Shown piece after piece: positions 57,366 through 64,000 of a DNA stretch of 64,000 nt; the first letter of the stretch is position 1; every line of letters begins with the position of its first letter. The DNA comes from DAIDJD01 sp035485275 (lineage in GTDB: Bacteria; Oederibacteriota; JAJYGY01; DAIDJD01). The stretch lies in the NCBI GenBank assembly GCA_035485275.1, contig DATHOE010000012.1:198815-262814 (forward strand), in the 5' to 3' direction. Below the pieces are notes generated by a model. That model did not search any database, was not told where the DNA came from, and saw nothing but the letters and a program-made list of their open reading frames with translations. The position numbers and the translations under genes are program-made.

Positions 57366-58202
57366 ATGAAAATCCTAGCGCTCGCCAACAACAAGGGCGG
57401 GGTCGGCAAGACCACGGCGGCCACGAACCTGGCCGCCCAGGCCGTCCGATCCAGGCTGGGGGCCACGGTCCTGGTGGACCTGGATCCCCAGCGCAACGCC
57501 GGTTTCGGGCTGGGGGTGGCCATGGACATGGCCGGCCTGGACGAGTTCCTGGCCGGTCGCGTGGACCTGACCGAGGTCATCCATCCCCATGCCATCGATC
57601 CCCGGCGCCTTCCCGATAACGCGGATCCCGCGGATTTCGTGATTGAAGGCCTCTATGTGGTCGCTGGGGGTCCCAACCTACAGGACGAGTCTGACCGCCT
57701 CTCTGAAGAGGACTTTGACCGGGCGGTCGGCCGCCTCCGGGGCGGGCTAAATGCCTTTGACGAGGCCGCCGCGGCCCAAGGGGTGCCTGTGGGCCTCGTG
57801 GTCCTGGACCTGCCCCCCAGCCTGGGCCACCTGACCCGTTTGGGACTGGCCATCGCCGACACCGTGATCGTGCCTGTGGAGCCGCAGGAGATGTCCACCA
57901 CGGGCCTGGACAACCTCATCGCCGTCATTGAGGAGGTGCGCCAGACCCACAATCCGGGGCTCGACTTGGCCGGGGTCTTCATCAGCCGTTTCCGGGAGAA
58001 CGCGTCCCAGGAGAAGGTCCAGGACATCCTCAAGGCGAAGCTGGGACGGCACCTGTTCAAGAGCGTCATCAAGAACAGCCAGCCCCTCGCTGATGCCTAT
58101 TCGGCCTTCTGCCCGTTGGTCTGGTCCGCGCCGGGGGCGGCGGCGGCCAAGCAGTTCAGGAGTCTGGCCAAGGAGCTGTTTCACTATATGGAGGTCAAAT
58201 GA
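57366..58202 (+). CDS. parA: ParA-type partition ATPase
   Basis: 278-aa deviant-Walker ATPase. Walker A KGGVGKTT at 10-17 with the signature Lys, VLVDLDPQRN, and VVLDLPPSLG as Walker B. Partners ParB in segregating or stabilising the element when excised. ATG at 57,366 follows GAAGGAG. Its stop overlaps the parB start (ATGA). Confidence 0.88.
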   Translation: MKILALANNKGGVGKTTAATNLAAQAVRSRLGATVLVDLDPQRNAGFGLGVAMDMAGLDEFLAGRVDLTEVIHPHAIDPRRLPDNADPADFVIEGLYVVAGGPNLQDESDRLSEEDFDRAVGRLRGGLNAFDEAAAAQGVPVGLVVLDLPPSLGHLTRLGLAIADTVIVPVEPQEMSTTGLDNLIAVIEEVRQTHNPGLDLAGVFISRFRENASQEKVQDILKAKLGRHLFKSVIKNSQPLADAYSAFCPLVWSAPGAAAAKQFRSLAKELFHYMEVK

Positions 58203-59113
58203 GCACCCCCCAAGCACCCGCCCCAAGGTCCAAGGCATCCCTCAAGATCAACTTCGCCCCTACCGGCGGCCAGCAGGGCTTGGACCAGGAAGGGCCCGCG
58301 GTGAAGTTCCGTTCCCAACGCATGACCGTGTTCCCCAAGGACATACAGGCCCCGGATTTCGACGACCGCTTTGAGACCCTGGAGCAGGGCCTGGACCAAC
58401 TGGCCGAGAGCATGAAGGAGCACGCCAAGCAGACGGCCGATGGGGTGGGCAATTTCCAGCCCATCATCGTCGTCGGGGCCATGCCCCCCTACGTCCTGGT
58501 CGCCGGTCGCAGGCGCTATTTGGCCGCCCAGCGCAATGGCCTGGCATTGGCGGCGGAACGGTATTCCTCCATGCCTGAGGACTACCGGCGCCAGCTGCGC
58601 TACATGGAGAACAGCCCGGAGGGCCGCAACAACTACAGCCCGGCCGAGCTGATCGCCAACGTCGCGAAGGAGCAGGCGGCGGGCGCTTCCGTCGAATGGC
58701 TGAGCCGGGCCTTTGTGCGTTCCATCAGCACGATCGAGAAGTACCTCCGTGTCGGAAGGGACAAGGCGCTTCAAGAGGAGCTGCGGCTGGGCTTGCCCCT
58801 GACGCGGGCCCTGGCCTTGGTGAATGACCACGATGAAAAGGCGGGCGAGGTCGCGAAGGCGGCCCGCGAGGAACGCGGGGAGGCGGTCCACAAGAGCGCG
58901 AAGCCCGGCCGCAGAGCCGCAGCTAGCACCGGTGCCTCGGCCAGGCGTTCTCCCCTGGCATTGAACTACGTGGAAGGGAAGACCCTAAGGATCATCGTGG
59001 ACCTGAAACGCCTGATTTGCGCTGAAGACAAAGAAAAGTTGCGGGACTTTCTGCGAGAAGCCCTGCAGCGGATCGACGGAACCATGGCCTCGCGGACTAC
59101 CCAGGAGGTCTGA
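58199..59113 (+). CDS. parB: ParB-like partition protein
   Basis: 304-aa protein with the ParB N-terminal nuclease-like domain (QPIIVVGAMPPYVLVAGRRRYLAAQ; the AGRRR box binds nucleotide in known ParBs) and a helix-turn-helix region (YSPAELIANVAKEQAAGASVEWLSRAFVRSISTIEKYLRVG). Overlaps parA. It should bind a parS-like site on the element, which I could not locate. Confidence 0.8.
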   Translation: MSTPQAPAPRSKASLKINFAPTGGQQGLDQEGPAVKFRSQRMTVFPKDIQAPDFDDRFETLEQGLDQLAESMKEHAKQTADGVGNFQPIIVVGAMPPYVLVAGRRRYLAAQRNGLALAAERYSSMPEDYRRQLRYMENSPEGRNNYSPAELIANVAKEQAAGASVEWLSRAFVRSISTIEKYLRVGRDKALQEELRLGLPLTRALALVNDHDEKAGEVAKAAREERGEAVHKSAKPGRRAAASTGASARRSPLALNYVEGKTLRIIVDLKRLICAEDKEKLRDFLREALQRIDGTMASRTTQEV

Positions 59114-59114
59114 T

Positions 59115-59276
59115 ATGGAGCAGCACGCGTTGGTGGTGTTCATCTCGTCGTCCTTGCTCGTCGCTCACAATCTGCTGGAACTACACATGGACGGCAGACT
59201 GTTCCCCAAACGGAGGAAAGACCATTGGGGCCGCAGAAAGGAAGACCGTGAGGAACGTCGTGAAACAGGTGAATAA
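59115..59276 (+). CDS. Tiny membrane protein 1 of mobility module
   Basis: 53 aa with one N-terminal hydrophobic segment (LVVFISSSLLVAHNLLEL) and a strongly charged tail (RKDHWGRRKEDREERRE). Starts after GGAGGTCTGAT. Resembles the next 57-aa protein in layout, leader (GGAGGTTTGAT) and charge, so the two are likely ancient duplicates. Confidence 0.5.
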   Translation: MEQHALVVFISSSLLVAHNLLELHMDGRLFPKRRKDHWGRRKEDREERRETGE

Positions 59277-59299
59277 CCCTCAAGACCCGGAGGTTTGAT

Positions 59300-59473
59300 A
59301 TGCCGCACCCGATCTTGCTGTTGTTTTTTTCGTTGTCCATGCTCGCCTTGATCAACCTGGGGGAAGAGTGGGCGTCCGGCAAACTCTTTCGGAAAAAGCG
59401 AAAAAAAGCTCTTCGGCGGCCCGAAAGGGAAGGATCTGGGGATTTTGACCCTGACTTGCGTGACTGGCGCTAA
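59300..59473 (+). CDS. Tiny membrane protein 2 of mobility module
   Basis: 57 aa: hydrophobic start (ILLLFFSLSMLALINLGEEW) and basic/acidic tail (KKRKKALRRPEREG). Preceded by GGAGGTTTGAT. Sits between parB and the coupling protein; may act with the coupling protein at the membrane. Confidence 0.5.
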   Translation: MPHPILLLFFSLSMLALINLGEEWASGKLFRKKRKKALRRPEREGSGDFDPDLRDWR

Positions 59474-59519
59474 AAAAAGGCTAACGGAAAATCACCTCGT
59501 GAAGGGAAGGGGGCCCGAC

Positions 59520-61154
59520 ATGTTCTTGGATCCGAATAGTTTGCTGGATATGGCCAATAGAATGCTGGTGCTGGCGGTGCTTTGTCTGGGCTCCATTATC
59601 ACCGTGGTCGTATGCCTTAGGGGCGGCCTGTATGGCAAGGCGGAAGAAGCGCCGCTTGGCAGGGAGCTGAACCCCGAGGAAAAGCTGACCAAAGAGGAGG
59701 TCGGGAACTGCTACCTGGTCCTGAGCCCGAAGCCGATGCAAGTGGTCATGGGGGAAGAGTCCCGCATGCTGCACACCGAGGTCATCGGGGCCACGGGGGT
59801 GGGCAAGAACTACTACTGCCAGCTGCCGTGGATCTACCAGGACATCATCCGGGGCGCCGGGGTGGTCGTCATCGATCCCAAGGGGGCCATGCGCAATCAG
59901 GTGGCCGCTTACGTCGAGAAAGCGGGCCGTCAATTCCATTCCCGTTATTTGAGCCTGTCCAAGCCCCACTTGTCCGACACCTATAACCCCCTGGTCGACC
60001 AGGATCCCCACGTCGTCGCCGAGCGTTTCCACCAGGCCTTTTACCAGGACGACAACACCGCGACCCCGTACTACAAGGAACAGGCCCAGGGCTTCCTCTA
60101 CGACCTCTTCGCGATCTTTCACAAGATGAACGTCGTCCCCACCATGGAGCAGGTCCGATCCATAGCCTTTAACCAGGACGCCCTGGCCATGCTCCTGCGC
60201 GAGGCTCCGGACTGCCGCGAAGCCAAGGAATTGCGTCTCCGGATGGTCTCGGGCATGAAAGCGGACCTGTACCGCGAGAATTTCCAGGGCCTGGTGAACA
60301 AATTGACGGCCTTGTGCGGGTCCCCTTTCGCGCCGGCGCTCAACACCACGAGTCCGTCCATCAACATCCGCGAGACGCTGGCCAAGGGCGGGATCCTTTA
60401 CGTGGACCTGGCGGCGGACCTTTACCCTTCAAGCTTTTCGCGGGTCAGCACCCTGCTGCTGATGGACCTGATGAGCTGCCTCACGGCCCGCTACCAGAAG
60501 CCGGGCTTGAAGCCCGCATTCCTGTATTTGGACGAATTCGCGGACCTGATCTACCCGAAGGTCGGGGGCCTGATCGCGAAGGCCCGCGGCGCCCGCGTGG
60601 GCATCATCTTTGCCCACCAGTCTCTTGGGGATTTGCAGCGCCACGGCGACGGCATGGCCAAGGCCATTTTCGAGAGCAGCCGCAACAAGATCATTTTCCA
60701 GGTCGGCTCCGCTGAGACCGCCGAAACCATGTCCCAGCTCTTCGGCACGAAGACCGTGGAACGGGAGGTCATCAACTATAGTCTCGGCGAGGGGGGCCTT
60801 TTTTCCGGAAGTTCAGTTAAGGAAAAAGGCATGACCAAGGTCTGGGAAGAGCAGTTTCTTGTGCATCCCAATGAGCTCAAGAACATGCCGCAGGGTTCGG
60901 CGGCCTGTCTCATTCAACGGGGCTTGAAGGGGCGGGTTCCGTTCCTGGTGCCTATGCTCCACGCCCCCGACAGCATCCCGCCCCTGCGCGATGAGAATCT
61001 GTTGAGCCCCACCCGTGGCGTCCCTTTGCCGCCTTTGGATCTTCCCGACGACCCGCCCGCGGGAATGCCGGCGCCCCTGCCGACCAAGCCGGTGAACCCC
61101 ACTGCGGTTGAAGCCCTCAAGATGTTGGGAGTAAGCCGTCGTGCCGCAGCCTAG
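59520..61154 (+). CDS. VirD4/TraD-like type IV coupling ATPase
   Basis: 544-aa protein with an N-terminal membrane helix (MLVLAVLCLGSIITVVVCL). Walker A GATGVGKN at 90-97, VVVIDPKGAMRNQ, Walker B LYLDEFADL, and the conserved AHQSLGDL are as in TraG/TraD coupling proteins that hand DNA-protein complexes to a conjugation pore. ATG 59,520 chosen; GTG 59,499 is possible. No pore genes are nearby, so it probably uses a helper element. Confidence 0.85.
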   Translation: MFLDPNSLLDMANRMLVLAVLCLGSIITVVVCLRGGLYGKAEEAPLGRELNPEEKLTKEEVGNCYLVLSPKPMQVVMGEESRMLHTEVIGATGVGKNYYCQLPWIYQDIIRGAGVVVIDPKGAMRNQVAAYVEKAGRQFHSRYLSLSKPHLSDTYNPLVDQDPHVVAERFHQAFYQDDNTATPYYKEQAQGFLYDLFAIFHKMNVVPTMEQVRSIAFNQDALAMLLREAPDCREAKELRLRMVSGMKADLYRENFQGLVNKLTALCGSPFAPALNTTSPSINIRETLAKGGILYVDLAADLYPSSFSRVSTLLLMDLMSCLTARYQKPGLKPAFLYLDEFADLIYPKVGGLIAKARGARVGIIFAHQSLGDLQRHGDGMAKAIFESSRNKIIFQVGSAETAETMSQLFGTKTVEREVINYSLGEGGLFSGSSVKEKGMTKVWEEQFLVHPNELKNMPQGSAACLIQRGLKGRVPFLVPMLHAPDSIPPLRDENLLSPTRGVPLPPLDLPDDPPAGMPAPLPTKPVNPTAVEALKMLGVSRRAAA

Positions 61155-61896
61155 CCTGACCCCCCGAGACCTGAGCATCCTCTGGTACGCCTGGCAACAG
61201 CGCTTTGTGGCCGTGCGCCAGTTCCAGCGCCTGTTCTGGACCCAGGGTGCCACGGTGACGGCCCGCAACAGGCTCAACGAGTTGCGGGACGCCGGCTTTC
61301 TGGCCTCGGAAACCTTCCCCGTGGGGGCGGACCGGACCCTTTACTTCAGCGCCAAGGCCGGGAACTTGGCCCTGGTCAAAGCTGGCCTGCTGCCTGAGGC
61401 ATTCGGGGGAGACTACCCCCGCAGGCCCAAGGAAATGACCCTCAACCTGGACCACGACCTAAGGGTCACGGATCTGAGGATCGCCATTGAGGAGACCGGG
61501 GGCATTCCCATCACCTGGACTTCCGACCACCAGCTCCGCCAGAACCGGGGCAGCGCCGGACCCAATACCCGTTTCGCCGATGGGCTCTTTGAGTGGGAGG
61601 CCCAGGGGAAGCGCCGTCTGGCGGTCCTGGAGTATGAGAACGCCCGTTACAACCGGGACCGCTGGCCGAATGTTCTGCTTCGGCTGCGGTCCAAGCACTC
61701 GGATCGCCTGGTGTTCCTGGTCTGCCGGACACCGGCTCGGGTGCGGTCCGCGACGGCCATCATCAGGGCGACGAGGGTTTATGCCGACCGATCCGACGGC
61801 CTGGTCATTGCGGACTTTCCTTCTGTGGCTGAGAAGGGACTCAAGGCGGGTTTCGTGGACCTGGAGGGCCGTCCTTTGGATTGGACGTCTGGTTAG
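61141..61896 (+). CDS. Replication-relaxation family protein
   Basis: 251-aa protein with an N-terminal winged helix (LSILWYAWQQRFVAVRQFQRLFW...ARNRLNELRDAGFL) and a C-terminal nuclease-like fold region (PNTRFADGLFEWEAQGKRRLAVLEYENARY). Matches proteins found next to coupling proteins on plasmids and integrative elements and linked to relaxation/initiation. GTG start overlaps the coupling gene end by 14 nt. Confidence 0.75.
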   Translation: MPQPSLTPRDLSILWYAWQQRFVAVRQFQRLFWTQGATVTARNRLNELRDAGFLASETFPVGADRTLYFSAKAGNLALVKAGLLPEAFGGDYPRRPKEMTLNLDHDLRVTDLRIAIEETGGIPITWTSDHQLRQNRGSAGPNTRFADGLFEWEAQGKRRLAVLEYENARYNRDRWPNVLLRLRSKHSDRLVFLVCRTPARVRSATAIIRATRVYADRSDGLVIADFPSVAEKGLKAGFVDLEGRPLDWTSG

Positions 61897-61915
61897 GACT
61901 TTAATAAGCGGCCAC

Positions 61916-61945
61916 TGGGCTGGCCCGATCCACCGGCCAGGCCCA
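61916..61945. other. GC-rich hairpin, possible oriT or origin-associated structure
   Basis: TGGGCTGGCC (61,916-61,925) pairs with GGCCAGGCCCA (61,935-61,945) with one bulge. No T-run follows, so it is not a standard terminator. Located between the replication-relaxation and excisionase genes, where an oriT would be reasonable; unproven. Confidence 0.3.
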
Positions 61946-62016
61946 GGGGTCGAACATCTAATCGCGACAGGATTGATATGACGATTCAGAAGAGACTGCA
62001 CATTGAGGAGGCCTAG

Positions 62017-62253
62017 ATGATGACACTGCTGCACCTGGACGACCCGGCCTCTGCGGCCGGAGGCAGGACGCAATATCATCGACCGGCCGCCGAACTGCCA
62101 ACGGCCGGGAAAACTAGGGCGCCTGTGGGTGGCGGGTCTGGGTGTCCCGATGTGATCGCAATTTCCCAAATTGGAGCGGGTCCCCCTTTTTTGGCCCAAA
62201 TCGAAAAGGCCGTCACAGGGTCCCCTATGCCTTCGGAGAGCTGCCATGAATGA
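62017..62253 (+). CDS. Small open frame upstream of excisionase, uncertain
   Basis: 78 codons starting after a strong GAGGAGG, overlapping the excisionase start. The sequence is Ala/Pro/Gly-rich without recognisable features, so it may be a translated leader or chance. Confidence 0.3.
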   Translation: MMTLLHLDDPASAAGGRTQYHRPAAELPTAGKTRAPVGGGSGCPDVIAISQIGAGPPFLAQIEKAVTGSPMPSESCHE

Positions 62254-62491
62254 ATCCGCCCTCAAATTCATGACGCTCGATGAGGTCGCCGACCTGCTGC
62301 GGGTTTCGCTCAAGACCGTCCAGCGTTGGCGCATGCTGCACCAGATCCGGGTCCACAAGGCAGGCCGCCGCGTCCTGGTCCTCGAAAACCAGCTTCTGCA
62401 GGACCTGGGCATGGATCCGATAGCGCTCCACTTGGGGCTTGCCGACGCCGGTGCTTTGGGCTTGAATCAAACCGCTAGAGCGAGGAGCTGA
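62246..62491 (+). CDS. Excisionase-like helix-turn-helix protein
   Basis: 81-aa protein: FMTLDEVADLLRVSLKTVQRWRMLHQIRVHKAGRRVLVLE is a MerR-type excisionase (HTH_17) motif. One nt before the integrase gene, the usual xis-int arrangement; expected to bend DNA at the attachment sites and favour excision. Confidence 0.8.
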   Translation: MNESALKFMTLDEVADLLRVSLKTVQRWRMLHQIRVHKAGRRVLVLENQLLQDLGMDPIALHLGLADAGALGLNQTARARS

Positions 62492-62492
62492 C

Positions 62493-63611
62493 ATGGGACG
62501 CCCCAACAAGAACAGCCTGCCGGAGTACCTCCGGCAGCGCCCCGATGGTAGCTACTACCTCGATTACTACCTCACTCGGGAGGACGGCACCAAACAACGC
62601 GAACGGGAAGATATCGGTTCGATTTCAAGGACCTTGGCCAAGACCATCCGGGACCGCAGGGTGGCGGAATTGGCGAAGAACGACTTCAAGCTTCTGCCCC
62701 CCAAAATGACCTTCCGCAGGGCGGGGGAGGACTTCCTGGCATACAGCCGGGGTCGCAAGCGATCGTACAAAGCGGACGTCATGCTGGTGGCCAAGCTGAC
62801 GGCCCACTTCGGCGACCGTCCCTTGGAAGCCTTGAATCCGGCCGCCATGGAAGTTTTCCTGAACGTCATCAGGGAAAAAGGCAAGAAGGTCATCCAACGT
62901 AGGGGGGAGAAGCCCCAGTGGAAGCCCTTCAAGCCCGCGACCCTGAACCGCTACATCGCCTGCGCCAAGACCATCGTGAACAGGGCCCTGGCCAACGGGC
63001 AGGTCGACCGCAACACCCTGGCGGGCGTGAAGCTGTTCAAGGAGAACAACGCGAGGGATAGGGTCCTGAGCCGGGAGGAATACAGCCGGCTCCTGGAGGA
63101 ATGCCCCGGCTACCTGAAGCTCATCGTCCGGCTGGCCTACACCCTTGGCATGAGGCGGGGGGAAATCCTGGGGCTAAGGTGGGATCAGGTGGACTTGAAA
63201 AAAGGGGTGATACGTTTGGCCGGGGAGGACACCAAGACGGCCACGGCCAGGGAAGTGCCCCTGGATCAAGGCTTCATGGATGCCCTAACGGCCTTTCCAA
63301 GGGTCCTGCGCTGCCCCTACGTGTTCGCCAACCAGGGCCGGAGCATCGCCTCGGTCAAGACGGCCTTCAATTCGGCCTGCGCCAGGGCGGGTATAGAGAA
63401 CTTCCGCTTCCATGACCTGCGGCACTGCGCGGTGACCAATCTGCGCAAGGCCGGAGTGGCCACCTCGACCATTATGTCCATCAGCGGTCACAAGACCGAC
63501 GCCATGCTGAGGCGCTATGACCGGGTGGACACGGAAGATCGGAAGTCCGCGTTGGATCAAGTTCGGCGCTTCAACGAGACCGGGACCATCGAAGAACGGA
63601 AGACCGCGTGA
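62493..63611 (+). CDS. Tyrosine recombinase (island integrase)
   Basis: 372-aa integrase. The N-terminal arm and core-binding domains (~1-170) contain YLAYSRGRK-like and TFRRAGEDFL elements. Catalytic residues: Arg221 (GMRRGEIL), H307-x-x-R310 (HDLRH), His333 (SGHK) and Tyr342 (RRYDRV). Lies 215 bp from the tRNA-Ile 3' end and points towards it. Catalyses recombination between tRNA-borne and element attachment sites. Confidence 0.92.
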   Translation: MGRPNKNSLPEYLRQRPDGSYYLDYYLTREDGTKQREREDIGSISRTLAKTIRDRRVAELAKNDFKLLPPKMTFRRAGEDFLAYSRGRKRSYKADVMLVAKLTAHFGDRPLEALNPAAMEVFLNVIREKGKKVIQRRGEKPQWKPFKPATLNRYIACAKTIVNRALANGQVDRNTLAGVKLFKENNARDRVLSREEYSRLLEECPGYLKLIVRLAYTLGMRRGEILGLRWDQVDLKKGVIRLAGEDTKTATAREVPLDQGFMDALTAFPRVLRCPYVFANQGRSIASVKTAFNSACARAGIENFRFHDLRHCAVTNLRKAGVATSTIMSISGHKTDAMLRRYDRVDTEDRKSALDQVRRFNETGTIEERKTA

Positions 63612-63687
63612 GCGTCCAAAGGTGCGAAAAAAGTTTGGGGTCGGCAAGAACCCTTGCGGCACCGAAGGAAACGGGCGCGGTCGTGAA

Positions 63688-63709
63688 GAGTAAGACACTA
63701 ATAAGACAC
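63688..63709 (+). repeat. Island-end repeat with paired TAAGACAC boxes (right)
   Basis: Identical over 22 bases to 21,313-21,334, in the same orientation, 117 bp inside the right attachment repeat. Confidence 0.55.
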
Positions 63710-63825
63710 TTTGGCCTTTTTGGACACGAGGACCGCGCAAGCGGTGCAACAGGGCCCGGAAGGCCCGGATCTGAAAGTGCTTGCGGCTCAAAACAATTCG
63801 GGCGCTTTGTCCCGAAAAAAGTTGG

Positions 63826-63899
63826 TGGACCCGGCAGGACTTGAACCTGCGACCAAGCGATTATGAGTCGCCTGCTCTAACCAACTGAGCTACGGGTCC
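63826..63899 (-). tRNA. tRNA-Ile(CAU), integration target
   Basis: Minus strand: acceptor GGACCCG/CGGGTCC with discriminator A, D arm TAGCTCAGTTGGTTAGAGC, anticodon arm GGCGACTCATAATCGC with CAU, and T loop TTCAAGT. The anticodon-arm sequence is that of minor tRNA-Ile (C34 converted to lysidine), not of elongator or initiator tRNA-Met. No CCA encoded. Its 3' 42 bases form the right attachment repeat. Confidence 0.88.
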
Positions 63900-64000
63900 G
63901 TGAAGGGATTTTATCCTGGAAAAACTTTGAAGGACATGCTTTTTCAGCTCCGATGCCGTCCGGTAGCTCGCGCTGTGCTGAGCGATTCAAAAGGCTTTCC

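Larger units (their letters stand above)
21106..63867. mobile_element. Integrated genomic island (tRNA-Ile target, ~42.8 kb)
   Basis: Bounded by a perfect 42-bp direct repeat of the 3' part of a tRNA-Ile(CAU) gene (21,106-21,147 and 63,826-63,867). The intact tRNA and a tyrosine integrase with an excisionase-like gene lie at the right end. Cargo: toxin-antitoxin and anti-phage type genes. Maintenance genes: ParA/ParB-like, Xre-ImmA. One coupling ATPase and a replication-relaxation protein suggest mobilization, but no relaxase or mating-pore genes were found. Internal AT-rich blocks and repeats show it is a mosaic. Confidence 0.85.

Noticed and set aside
63826..63899. tRNA-Met annotation
   Set aside because: The CAU anticodon arm sequence and neighbours match tRNA-Ile2 rather than elongator or initiator Met tRNA.

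Overview
The window is GC-rich DNA from an uncultured Gram-negative bacterium. A PorV/PorQ-type outer-membrane protein carrying an OmpA domain, a secreted protein with a Thr/Pro-rich linker and a C-terminal FlgD-type Ig domain, a lipoprotein and an ECF sigma/anti-sigma pair suggest a didermic lineage of the Elusimicrobiota/FCB-like kind. The phylum cannot be fixed from this sequence alone.

Layout. (1) 1-18.6 kb is chromosomal backbone: a PfkB kinase (cut by the window edge), YqeK-like HD phosphatase, argS, envelope proteins, a GT87 glycosyltransferase, a decayed GH3 glucosidase, a first AAA+ ATPase/ClpP-like pair, a DoxX-PAP2 fusion, sigma/anti-sigma, small envelope proteins, AhpD-like protein, an S1/P1 nuclease and a DUF748 protein. 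(2) 18.8-21.1 kb is a junction zone: a truncated secreted protein, hipBA, a tRNA-Ser(CGA)-like gene, a degenerate tRNA-Met-like sequence, and a terminator-containing repeat that recurs at 21.2 kb. (3) 21,106-63,867 is an integrated genomic island of about 42.8 kb. It is bounded by a perfect 42-bp direct repeat of the 3' part of a tRNA-Ile(CAU) gene. The intact tRNA is at 63,826-63,899 next to a tyrosine integrase, and the partial copy is at 21,106-21,147. (4) The last 100 bases lie outside the island.

Inside the island, from left: toxin-antitoxin-like genes (DUF6088/AbiEi-like, HicBA, an orphan AbiEi antitoxin, an AbiEi-like/Fic fusion translationally coupled to a second S1/P1 nuclease); a long inverted repeat and G-rich repeats; a defence block flanked by ~540-bp direct repeats (TIR-like protein + RipA-like membrane protein + small protein; two Holliday-resolvase-like nucleases + McrBC; zinc finger + ADP-ribosyltransferase-like + membrane protein); a second AAA+/ClpP pair with a small membrane protein, divergent from two tandem WYL regulators and small membrane proteins; an AT-rich putative restriction-modification block (GIY-YIG protein, two PD-(D/E)XK-like proteins, two DNA methyltransferases, Xre + ImmA/IrrE); a CBASS-like operon with two nucleotidyltransferases, an E2-like protein, an S-4TM-type membrane effector and an HNH protein; and a maintenance/mobility module (Xre-ImmA, ParA, ParB, two tiny membrane proteins, VirD4/TraD-like coupling ATPase, replication-relaxation protein, excisionase, integrase). 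No relaxase or mating-pore genes are seen, so the element looks mobilizable rather than self-conjugative.

The island therefore works as a defence/TA carrier. The best candidate for an undescribed system is the AAA+/ClpP-like pair, found twice in this window with the same 10-nt intergenic gap. The island copy sits opposite a PafBC-like WYL regulator pair. The other notable candidates are the expanded McrBC operon, the two-methyltransferase/three-nuclease block and the two-cyclase CBASS operon.
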